In this document: positions 1 to 4,742 of the stretch, piece after piece
How the letters are laid out: each line of letters opens with the position of its first letter
How positions within the stretch are numbered: position 1 is the stretch's first letter
Assembly (NCBI GenBank): GCA_964612075.1
Contig: CAZTFC010000098.1
Span: 1 to 5,333, forward strand
DNA from: UBA2219 sp964612075
GTDB lineage: Bacteria > Desulfobacterota > Deferrimicrobia > Deferrimicrobiales > Deferrimicrobiaceae
DNA: 5,333 bases
Direction of reading: 5' to 3'
Position numbers and translations under genes: made by a program
The notes under the pieces: generated by a model
Databases searched by the model: none
What the model saw: only the letters and a program-made list of their open reading frames with translations
What the model was told of the DNA's origin: nothing

Positions 1-25
1 AAGTCGGCCTTCGTGGTTACGTGCT
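1..25. other. flank downstream of ssrA, truncated
   Basis: Only 25 bases lie beyond the mature tmRNA 3' end. They show no complete hairpin or T-run, so the ssrA terminator is either outside the window or not recognisable here. Confidence 0.5.
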
Positions 26-379
26 TGGTGGAGGCGGGGGGAGTCGAACCCCCGTCCGAAGATTCTTTACTCCGGGCTGCTACGTGCGTTTCCGGTCATT
101 TGGGTCTCGTCGTCGGGGACCCCGGCCGGCAGGGTTCCCGTCTGACCATCCCGGCTTGATTTTCGCCTTGCGGCCCCCCGGGAGGGAGCCTGGGGCTATC
201 CCGTGAAAGTGACCCCCTACCCCCTATACGGGCATTCAGGGTTCGGAGGCAGGCAGCTTAAGCTGCCTGAGCTAACGGATAGTCGTTGGCGACTATTGGT
301 TTCCCGCTTTTAACGAGGTGCAGGGCCTCGGCACGCGACCCGGGAGCATCGACATCCCCGTCGAAACCGTTTCGCCCCC
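26..379 (-). ncRNA. ssrA: tmRNA (transfer-messenger RNA), one-piece
   Basis: tmRNA rescues ribosomes stalled on broken mRNAs by acting first as an alanyl-tRNA and then as a short message. The 5' end (379 downwards) reads GGGGGCG and pairs over seven base pairs with the 3' end CGCCTCC, followed by ACCA at 29-26. This includes the G3-U70 wobble that identifies tRNA-Ala, and CCA is encoded. The T-arm is GGGGG-TTCGACT-CCCCC. The 5' domain has the conserved GGTTTCGACGGGG, and the 3' domain has TAGCAGCCCGGAGTAAAGAATC. A pseudoknot PK1 is plausible just before the tag: CGAGG/CCTCG, with CCCTGC against GCGGG. The total of 354 nt is usual for the one-piece form; I see no split or permutation. Its protein partner smpB lies immediately upstream on the same strand. 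The ends are inferred from pairing, not mapped. Confidence 0.97.
258..290 (-). other. tmRNA proteolysis-tag reading frame (ANDYPLAQAA)
   Basis: The resume codon is GCC at 290-288, preceded by the conserved-looking AATAGTC. The frame reads Ala-Asn-Asp-Tyr-Pro-Leu-Ala-Gln-Ala-Ala and ends at TAA (260-258). The AND start matches the E. coli tag (ANDENYALAA). The end is Gln-Ala-Ala instead of the common Leu/Val-Ala-Ala, which matters because the last residues are read by ClpXP. The stop codon sits in the four-base loop (TTAA) of a perfect 20-bp palindrome at 250-269, the equivalent of tmRNA helix 5. The frame assignment is inferred from alignment with known tmRNAs and could only be off by choice of resume codon. 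Confidence 0.85.
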
Positions 380-391
380 GTAACTTTGATC

Positions 392-420
392 ATTATACCA
401 GTTCGGCGCCCCAAAAACAG
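392..420 (-). promoter_or_regulatory. ssrA promoter, extended -10 type
   Basis: On the minus strand TGGTATAAT places a consensus TATAAT at 397-392 with the upstream TGn of an extended -10 element. A start about seven bases downstream (near 385) would give a precursor with a leader of only a few bases before the mature 5' G at 379, which suits RNase P processing. The -35 region at the usual spacing (420-415, CTGTTT) is poor, so the extended -10 probably carries recognition. The surrounding GC-rich sequence makes this AT-rich hexamer stand out. Confidence 0.8.
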
Positions 421-457
421 TTCGGCGGGCCCCCGGTGGCTAGCCGGGGAACCCGCC
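413..457 (-). terminator. probable intrinsic terminator after smpB
   Basis: On the minus strand GGCGGG (457-452) pairs with CCCGCC (429-424), and CCCCGG (449-444) with CCGGGG (436-431). The two stems are separated by a small 2x1 internal loop and closed by a 7-base loop. Six bases later comes TTTTT (417-413). The stem is strong, but the T-run is short and displaced from its foot, so termination may be partial. It lies directly against the ssrA promoter. The rest of the 458-550 gap holds only an imperfect inverted repeat at 474-496 (GAGAAGAGC against GCTCTCTC) with no T-run. Confidence 0.5.
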
Positions 458-550
458 AAACTTCTCGGAGGGGGAGAAGAGCATCTCAGCTCTCTCACTA
501 TCTTGGACACATCTCCCCTGAATTTGGTTCCATCCTCCCGGAAGAAAGTC

Positions 551-1045
551 CTACTCCCTCCCGGCGTCCCGTTTCCCACGGCCGCGGACGGCACGGTCGA
601 TGTCGCGCTGTGCGTCCCGTTCGGCGATGTCGTGCCGCTTGTCGTAGAGCTTCTTGCCGCGCGCCAGCCCCACCTCGAGCTTGACCCGGGGCCCCTTGAA
701 ATACATCTTCAGGGGAATGATCGTGAAGCCGCGCTCCTTGACTTTCGCGTGCAAGTAATCGATTTCCTTGCGGTTCAGCAGGAGCTTGCGGACGCGCAGG
801 GGGTCGATTAAGCGCTGGTCGCCGTGGGAGTACGGGGTGATGTGGACGTTTTCCACGAACATCTCGCCGTCGCGGAAGGCGGCGAAGCCGTCGGCGATGT
901 TGACCCGCCCCTCCCGGATCGACTTGACCTCGTACCCCTGGAGCGCCAGGCCGCACTCGAAGGTCTCGAGGATTTCATATTCGTGCCGGGCGCGGCGGTT
1001 GGTGGCGGCCACCTTCACCCCGGGCTTCTCGTCCTTTTCGGCCAT
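551..1045 (-). CDS. smpB: SsrA-binding protein SmpB
   Basis: SmpB binds the tRNA-like domain of tmRNA, stands in for the missing anticodon arm in the decoding centre, and is required for trans-translation. The 164 residues match the family length. The oligonucleotide-binding barrel runs from about residue 16 (NRRARHEYEI), with the hallmark GLALQGYEVKSIREGR at about 32-47 and NIADGFAAF, FVENVHITPY following. Near the C-terminus KKLYDKRHDIAERDAQRDI includes the DKR segment and begins the basic tail that becomes helical in the mRNA channel. The ATG start gives a normal N-terminus ahead of the NRRARHEY block. No well-spaced Shine-Dalgarno is visible: CAGGGA abuts the ATG and AAAGGGAA is about 14 bases away. 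The upstream amidohydrolase ends in the same frame 21 bases earlier with TAA TAA, so translational coupling is plausible. Confidence 0.97.
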   Translation of the reverse strand: MAEKDEKPGVKVAATNRRARHEYEILETFECGLALQGYEVKSIREGRVNIADGFAAFRDGEMFVENVHITPYSHGDQRLIDPLRVRKLLLNRKEIDYLHAKVKERGFTIIPLKMYFKGPRVKLEVGLARGKKLYDKRHDIAERDAQRDIDRAVRGRGKRDAGRE

Positions 1046-1066
1046 TCCCTGGACCCGTTCCCTTTA

Positions 1067-2380
1067 TTAAGCGATGTCGCCGTGGGCTGTCCGTCCCGCG
1101 ACGACGGTGAGGCGCACGTTCGACCGGCCCGTTCGGTCGACCAGGTTCCGGAAGAAGTCGCAGCCCGAGCCGGTGGGGTCGTCCACGACGGTGAAATCGG
1201 CCGGGGAGCCCTGGGCGAGCGTCCCGCCGGGGAGCGACAGCGCGGCGGCCCCGTTGGCGGTGGCGGCCCTCAGCAGCTCCCGGCACAAGCCGGGGTCGTA
1301 GCGCACCCCCTTGTAGAGCGAGCGGGCGAGGCGGATCTCCTCCCAAAGGTCGAGGGTCGACACGGAACCGAGGCTGTCCGTCCCCAGGGCGAAGGGGATG
1401 CCGGCGTCCACGAAATAGGTCACGTTGGGGGCGCCGTTCCCGTGGGCCGCGTTGCTGCGGGGGCACAGGACGAAGCGGGCGCCGCCCTTGCGCAGCGCGT
1501 CGATTGCGGGGACCGCCAGGCGGACATTATGCGCCAGCAGCAGCCCGGGGCGCAAAAGCCCCGCCTCCGCGAGGTACTCGGGGACCGGGCGGCCGATCCC
1601 ATGGAACCAGGAGACGTCCTGCCCCACGGAAGGGAAGAGACGGGTGGCGATCTCCCCTCCCCCGCTCTCGAGAAACTCGATCTCCGCGGCCGACTCGGCC
1701 AGGTGGAGGGAGGCGGGCAGCTTCTTCGATGCGGCGAATTCGGCCAGGACGCGCAGCGATTCGGCGCCGACGGAATAGAGCGTGTGGGGCGACACGCCGG
1801 GGACGACGAGCGGGTTCCCGGCGGCGGCCTCTTCCAGAAGGCGGACCGACTCGCGGACGACTTCCAGGACCGCCGGCGCGGAATCCGGGGCGAAGCCGAT
1901 CCCTTCCGCGAAGACGCGCGCGCGGACGGGGCAGGAGGCGTACACGGAAAGGTCGGGGCCGGCGATCTCCCCCACCGTCGTGACGCCGCAGGAGAGCGCC
2001 TCGGCGGCGGCCGACCGGAAGTTGCCGGCGAACGAGGACGGGTCCGCCTGGAGCCGCCAGAGGATGACCTGGAGGAGCCAGTCGACGAACGCGGGAGCGG
2101 ACGCGGGCGGCTCCCCCGCCGAGCCGGTAAACCGCGGGATCTGCAGGTGGGTGTGGGCGTTGACCAGCCCGGGGAGGATCGCCTCGCCGGGGAACTCCCG
2201 GACGGGGTACGAGGCCGGAACGGAGCCGAGCACCTGGTCCCTGGGGCCGGAGACGAGGACGACGCCCCCCGCGACGGCGACGGCCCCCGGAGAGTATACC
2301 CGGTCGACGTCGACGACCAGGCGCGACGCGGCGTACACGGTCCCGGCCTGGAAATCGGGGGCGGGTCTCTTAGCCTTCAT
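1067..2380 (-). CDS. Zn-dependent amidohydrolase/deaminase of the TrzA/MtaD (COG0402) type; possible aminodeoxyfutalosine deaminase
   Basis: The 437-residue protein has the layout of cytosolic metal-dependent deaminases. An N-terminal beta-sandwich segment leads to ILPGLVNAHTHL with the HxH metal ligands His76 and His78. SPHTLYSV follows (His199), then HLAES (His226 and Glu229), LAHNVRL (His284), CPRSN (306-310), LGTDSLGS with Asp335, and a closing strand VRLTVVAGR. All expected metal and catalytic residues are present, so an active deaminase or hydrolase is likely. Substrates in this family include S-adenosylhomocysteine, methylthioadenosine, guanine, s-triazines and, for menaquinone synthesis, aminodeoxyfutalosine. 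The CPRSN motif makes the last attractive, but the neighbours do not test it. The ATG lies inside repeat copy A, preceded by GGGGACAGAG as a weak Shine-Dalgarno. A GTG at residue 15 is a less likely alternative. The gene ends with tandem TAA codons before smpB. Family is confident; substrate is not. Confidence 0.85.
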   Translation of the reverse strand: MKAKRPAPDFQAGTVYAASRLVVDVDRVYSPGAVAVAGGVVLVSGPRDQVLGSVPASYPVREFPGEAILPGLVNAHTHLQIPRFTGSAGEPPASAPAFVDWLLQVILWRLQADPSSFAGNFRSAAAEALSCGVTTVGEIAGPDLSVYASCPVRARVFAEGIGFAPDSAPAVLEVVRESVRLLEEAAAGNPLVVPGVSPHTLYSVGAESLRVLAEFAASKKLPASLHLAESAAEIEFLESGGGEIATRLFPSVGQDVSWFHGIGRPVPEYLAEAGLLRPGLLLAHNVRLAVPAIDALRKGGARFVLCPRSNAAHGNGAPNVTYFVDAGIPFALGTDSLGSVSTLDLWEEIRLARSLYKGVRYDPGLCRELLRAATANGAAALSLPGGTLAQGSPADFTVVDDPTGSGCDFFRNLVDRTGRSNVRLTVVAGRTAHGDIA

Positions 2381-2424
2381 CTCTGTCCCCGTTCTGCTGG
2401 AGAACTCATCTACGTCCCGGTTCT
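2377..2424 (-). repeat. 48-bp direct repeat, copy A (panD end / amidohydrolase start)
   Basis: It matches copy B (2811-2858) at 43 of 48 positions, with an unbroken identical stretch of 26 bases at 2399-2424. On the minus strand it is two 19-bp half-units, AGAACCGGGACGTAGATGA (2424-2406) and AGAACGGGGACAGAGATGA (2395-2377), 16 of 19 identical, separated by 10 bases. The first half-unit gives panD its final RTGT and TAG stop. The second provides the amidohydrolase ATG and its weak Shine-Dalgarno. GTTCT at 2405-2401 (minus) can pair with AGAAC on either side, which gives two mutually exclusive small hairpins. The family of the repeat is unknown to me. Confidence 0.9.
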
Positions 2425-2763
2425 GCGGTTTTTCCCGTCCACGTACACCATCGTCGACCGGAAGCTCTTCAGCTCGCTTTCATCGTAGACAGCATAGCAG
2501 GCGATGATGACGAGGTCGCCCCTGGAAACCATCCGGGCGGCGGCGCCGTTCAGGCAGATGACGCCGGAGCCGGGCTCCCCCGCGATCACGTAGGTGGAGA
2601 ACCGGTTGCCGTTGTCGATGTCGTAGACGTGAACCTGCTCGTACTCGATCAGCCCCGCCGCGTCCATGAGCGTCCGGTCGATCGTGATGCTCCCCTCGTA
2701 GTGGAGGTTCGCCTCCGTCACCGTCGCGCGGTGGATCTTGCTTTTGAGCATCGTCCTCAGCAT
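2410..2763 (-). CDS. panD: Aspartate 1-decarboxylase (pyruvoyl enzyme)
   Basis: PanD decarboxylates L-aspartate to beta-alanine, the second substrate of PanC. At 117 residues it has the normal proenzyme length. The self-cleavage site Gly24-Ser25 is intact in YEGSITID, so Ser25 would become the pyruvoyl group at the new N-terminus of the alpha chain. Lys9 and the catalytic-site residues Arg54, Thr57, Tyr58 and Asn72 (NGAAA) fall at the numbers known from E. coli. Translation starts at ATG with a strong GAGGAGA seven bases upstream. The last residues, Arg-Thr-Gly-Thr, and the TAG stop are encoded by repeat copy A. Copy B lies upstream, so the gene is flanked by direct repeats. It follows panC after 76 bases in the same direction and is probably co-transcribed. 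Confidence 0.97.
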   Translation of the reverse strand: MLRTMLKSKIHRATVTEANLHYEGSITIDRTLMDAAGLIEYEQVHVYDIDNGNRFSTYVIAGEPGSGVICLNGAAARMVSRGDLVIIACYAVYDESELKSFRSTMVYVDGKNRRTGT

Positions 2764-2770
2764 GGGTCCA

Positions 2771-2777
2771 TCTCCTC
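2771..2777 (-). promoter_or_regulatory. panD ribosome binding site
   Basis: GAGGAGA seven bases before the panD ATG is a strong Shine-Dalgarno. It fixes the start, although an out-of-frame ATG overlaps it four bases earlier. It is the clearest such site in this cluster after the duplicated panC one. Confidence 0.75.
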
Positions 2778-2782
2778 GGGGG

Positions 2783-2814
2783 ATGACAGCCCGTTATCGC
2801 CCTGGGGGCGTCAT
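2783..2814. other. imperfect inverted repeat in the panC-panD spacer
   Basis: ATGAC (2783-2787) pairs with GTCAT (2810-2814). After one bulged base GCCC (2789-2792) pairs with GGGC (2806-2809), leaving a 13-base loop. There is no T-run, so it is not an intrinsic terminator. It could slow decay or separate panC from panD expression, but it may be accidental in GC-rich DNA. One arm is the edge of repeat copy B. Confidence 0.35.
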
Positions 2815-2858
2815 GTCTGTCCCGCTTCTGGCGGAGAACTCATCTACGTCCCGGTTCT
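2811..2858 (-). repeat. 48-bp direct repeat, copy B (panC end)
   Basis: This is the second copy of the repeat at 2377-2424, in the same orientation and 434 bases away. Its half-units are AGAACCGGGACGTAGATGA (2858-2840) and AGAAGCGGGACAGACATGA (2829-2811), 15 of 19 identical. The first half-unit is read in another frame than in copy A and gives panC its last residues EPGRR and the TGA stop at 2842-2840. The second half-unit lies in the panC-panD spacer and forms one arm of an imperfect hairpin (2783-2814). Confidence 0.9.
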
Positions 2859-3697
2859 AAGGTTACGTTATCTATCAACCTCGCCGGGCCGACCTTGGCG
2901 GCGACGAGGAGGGTGATCCGCTCGACCTTCCCCATCAGCGGGGCCAGGGTGTCCGGGTCGCGCCCCTCGACGTATTCGAGGCGCGCGTGCGGTTCGGCGG
3001 CGATCTCCGCGCGCACGGCGGCGACGAGGTCGCCCGCGTCGCGCTCGCCGGCGTCGAAAAGCGCCTTCGCGCGGAAGAGGCCGCGCGAGAGGCAGCGGGC
3101 GGCGATGCGGTCCACACCTTTCAGGTACTCGTTGCGCGAGCTCATCGCCAGGCCGTCGTCCTCGCGGACGATCGGGGCGCCGACGACTTCGATGCCGAAG
3201 TCGAGGTCGCGGGCCATGGCGCGGAGGATCGCGAGCTGCTGGTAGTCCTTCTCCCCGAAGACCGCCACGTGCGGGCGGGTGGCGTTGAACAGCTTCGCCA
3301 CGACCGTGGCGACGCCGCGGAAATGGCCGGGGCGGCGGTCGCCGCACAGGCCGCGGGAGACGCCCGTCACCTCCACGTAGGTCTGGTGACCGTCCGGGTA
3401 CATGTCCTTCACCCCCGGCAGGTAGACGGCGGAGACGCCGGCGGCCCGGAACTTTTCCAGGTCGCTTGCCTCGTCGCGCGGGTACTTGTCGAAGTCCTCG
3501 CCGGGGAGGAACTGCGTCGGGTTGACGAAGATCGAGGCGACGATCGCGTCGCAGCCGTGGCTCCCGGCGACCCGGACGAGGCTCAAATGCCCCTCGTGGA
3601 GGTAGCCCATCGTGGGAACCAGGCCGATCCGGGCGCCGGCCGCCCGGCGCGCCTCGGCCCAGGCGCGCATCTCCGCGGGGGTGCGCAGCAGCTCCAT
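2840..3697 (-). CDS. panC: Pantothenate synthetase (pantoate--beta-alanine ligase)
   Basis: PanC joins D-pantoate and beta-alanine with ATP through a pantoyl-adenylate, making pantothenate in the cytosol. The 285 residues (E. coli 283) show PTMGYLHEGH with the HIGH-like His34 and His37. FVNPTQF (57-63), LCGDRRPGHFRGV (117-129), FGEKDYQQL (147-155) and the KMSKS-like MSSRN (184-188) follow. The family's usual end RLIDN is followed by VTL and then EPGRR-TGA, where the last five residues and the stop come from repeat copy B. I chose the ATG at 3697, which has GGGAGG seven bases upstream. An equally good unit 18 bases earlier (ATG at 3715, adding six residues) is a near-exact duplicate. A third in-frame ATG at 3751 shares its A with the panB TGA stop but has no Shine-Dalgarno. 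The frame stays open far upstream inside panB, which is a shadow. Confidence 0.96.
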   Translation of the reverse strand: MELLRTPAEMRAWAEARRAAGARIGLVPTMGYLHEGHLSLVRVAGSHGCDAIVASIFVNPTQFLPGEDFDKYPRDEASDLEKFRAAGVSAVYLPGVKDMYPDGHQTYVEVTGVSRGLCGDRRPGHFRGVATVVAKLFNATRPHVAVFGEKDYQQLAILRAMARDLDFGIEVVGAPIVREDDGLAMSSRNEYLKGVDRIAARCLSRGLFRAKALFDAGERDAGDLVAAVRAEIAAEPHARLEYVEGRDPDTLAPLMGKVERITLLVAAKVGPARLIDNVTLEPGRR

Positions 3698-3730
3698 CGT
3701 CTTGCCTCCCTCCATCGTCGTGCCTCCCTC
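3695..3730 (-). repeat. 18-bp tandem duplication carrying the panC Shine-Dalgarno and start
   Basis: On the minus strand GAGGGAGGCACGACGATG (3730-3713) is followed directly by GAGGGAGGCAAGACGATG (3712-3695), differing at one base. Each copy contains GGGAGG and an ATG seven bases later. The unit is 18 bases, so both ATGs are in the panC frame; starting at the first adds Met-Glu-Gly-Gly-Lys-Thr. Either or both may be used, so the true N-terminus of PanC is ambiguous by six residues. Confidence 0.9.
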
Positions 3731-3750
3731 CCCCGGGTTGCCCCGCGTCA

Positions 3751-4545
3751 TCAGAAGGAGTGCTCCGCGTCGGGGAACGTCCCGTCGCGGACCTCCCTGG
3801 CGAACGCGTTCGCCGCGTCCAGGATCGGCCGGCGCAGCTCGCCGAATCTCTTGACGAACTTCGGCTTGAAGTCGGCGTACATCCCTAGGAAGTCCTGCAT
3901 CACGAGGACCTGGCCGTCGCACCGGACGCCCGCGCCGATGCCGACGGTCGGGATGGAAAGAGCCTCCGTGATCTCGGCGGCGAGCGCGGCGGGGATCCCC
4001 TCGAGGATCACCGAGTAGGCGCCGGCGTCCTGGACGGCCATCGCGTCGTCCAGCAGCCGCTCCCGCTGCGGGCCGGTCTTCCCCTGCACCTTGAAGCCGC
4101 CCATCCGGTGGACCGACTGCGGGGTGAGGCCGATGTGCCCCATGACCGGGATGTCGCACTGCGTGATCGCCCGGATCGTCGCCTCCATCGTGCGGCCCCC
4201 CTCGAGCTTCACGCTCTCCGCGCCCGCCTGCAGCAGGCGGCCGGCGTTGCGGACCGCGTCGGGGATGCCCGTCTGGTACGACAGGAACGGCATGTCCGCC
4301 ACCAGGTGCGCGCGCTTGCGCCCGCGGGCCACCGCCCCCGTGTGCCGGATCATGTCCTCCATCGTCACGCTGAGGGTGTCGGGGTGGCCGAGGACGACCA
4401 TGCCCAGCGAGTCGCCGACCAGGATCACGTCCACGTCCGCCTCGTCGAAGATCTGCGCGAAGAGCGCGTCGTACGCCGTCACCATCACGATCCTGCGCCC
4501 CTCGGCCTTCATCGCGCCCAGGTCGAGGATGGTCACCTTCTTCAT
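3751..4545 (-). CDS. panB: 3-methyl-2-oxobutanoate hydroxymethyltransferase (ketopantoate hydroxymethyltransferase)
   Basis: PanB transfers a hydroxymethyl group from 5,10-methylene-tetrahydrofolate to 2-oxoisovalerate, giving ketopantoate, the first committed step to pantothenate. The 264 residues match the family. The metal ligands Asp45 (VGDSLG) and Asp84 (VADMPF) and the KLEG segment with Lys113 and Glu115 are present. The catalytic glutamate is Glu182 in ILEGIP. GHIGLTPQSVHRMGGFKVQG and the late VGIGAG block are also typical. The ATG has AGGGGA about five bases upstream. It is the first gene after the terminator at 4618-4654 and so probably opens the pan transcript. The stop TGA overlaps an in-frame ATG of panC by one base. 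The reductase making pantoate (panE or ilvC) is not in this window. Confidence 0.97.
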   Translation of the reverse strand: MKKVTILDLGAMKAEGRRIVMVTAYDALFAQIFDEADVDVILVGDSLGMVVLGHPDTLSVTMEDMIRHTGAVARGRKRAHLVADMPFLSYQTGIPDAVRNAGRLLQAGAESVKLEGGRTMEATIRAITQCDIPVMGHIGLTPQSVHRMGGFKVQGKTGPQRERLLDDAMAVQDAGAYSVILEGIPAALAAEITEALSIPTVGIGAGVRCDGQVLVMQDFLGMYADFKPKFVKRFGELRRPILDAANAFAREVRDGTFPDAEHSF

Positions 4546-4617
4546 GGTTTCCCCTTTCGGCCGGCCTTCCGGATCCCCTCCGCGGCCGGTCCGTTGTGGT
4601 TGCGTGCCCGCGGCTTC

Positions 4618-4654
4618 AAAACAAAAAAAACCTTCCGGAACCGGTCCCGGAAGG
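4618..4654 (-). terminator. intrinsic terminator after the deoxynucleoside kinase gene
   Basis: On the minus strand CCTTCCGG (4654-4647) pairs perfectly with CCGGAAGG (4638-4631) around an 8-base loop. TTTTTTTTGTTTT (4630-4618) follows immediately. This is a textbook Rho-independent terminator and lies 88 bases beyond the kinase stop codon. It implies that panB begins a new transcript. The 72-base stretch from 4546 to 4617 should then hold its promoter, but I see no convincing -35/-10 pair there, only GC-rich sequence. Confidence 0.93.
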
Positions 4655-4673
4655 CATCGATGATGACGCGGCC

Positions 4674-4714
4674 TGCGGGAACACAGGCGCCTCGCGCCGG
4701 AAGGAGCCCCCGCA
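4674..4714 (-). other. two-tier hairpin in the kinase 3' untranslated region
   Basis: TGCGGG and CCCGCA form an outer six-pair stem (4674-4679 with 4709-4714). GGCGC and GCGCC form an inner five-pair stem around three bases (4686-4698). The two are separated by an asymmetric internal loop. There is no T-run. It precedes the terminator at 4618-4654 and may simply be part of the 3' end structure of the kinase mRNA. Confidence 0.35.
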
Positions 4715-4742
4715 TCGCGTTCGATTCCGTCTCGGTCCGGTG

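Noticed and set aside
26..60. A stand-alone tRNA suggested by the T-arm and CCA end
   Set aside because: No anticodon arm follows. The matching 5' half is about 300 bases away with tmRNA core motifs and a tag frame between, so it is ssrA.
474..496. Inverted repeat GAGAAGAGC/GCTCTCTC as a terminator
   Set aside because: It has one bulge, a weak stem and no T-run on either strand. The hairpin at 424-457 is a far better candidate.
498..533. Eleven-codon minus-strand frame (MEPNSGEMCPR) after smpB
   Set aside because: GGGAGG touches the ATG with no spacing, the frame is very short, and nothing else supports translation.
824..2488. Long plus-strand open frame (554 codons)
   Set aside because: It lies opposite smpB and the amidohydrolase, is rich in Gly/Arg/Glu/Asp/Val as expected from a GC-rich antisense frame, and shows no recognisable domain. 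The minus-strand genes have intact family motifs.
2987..4018. Long plus-strand open frame opposite panC and panB
   Set aside because: Antisense shadow in GC-rich DNA; composition is low-complexity and the opposite strand encodes complete PanC and PanB.
3698..4159. Upstream extension of the panC frame to an ATG inside panB
   Set aside because: The extra residues are Arg/Gly/Pro-rich with no similarity to PanC. Well-placed Shine-Dalgarno/ATG pairs exist at 3697 and 3715.
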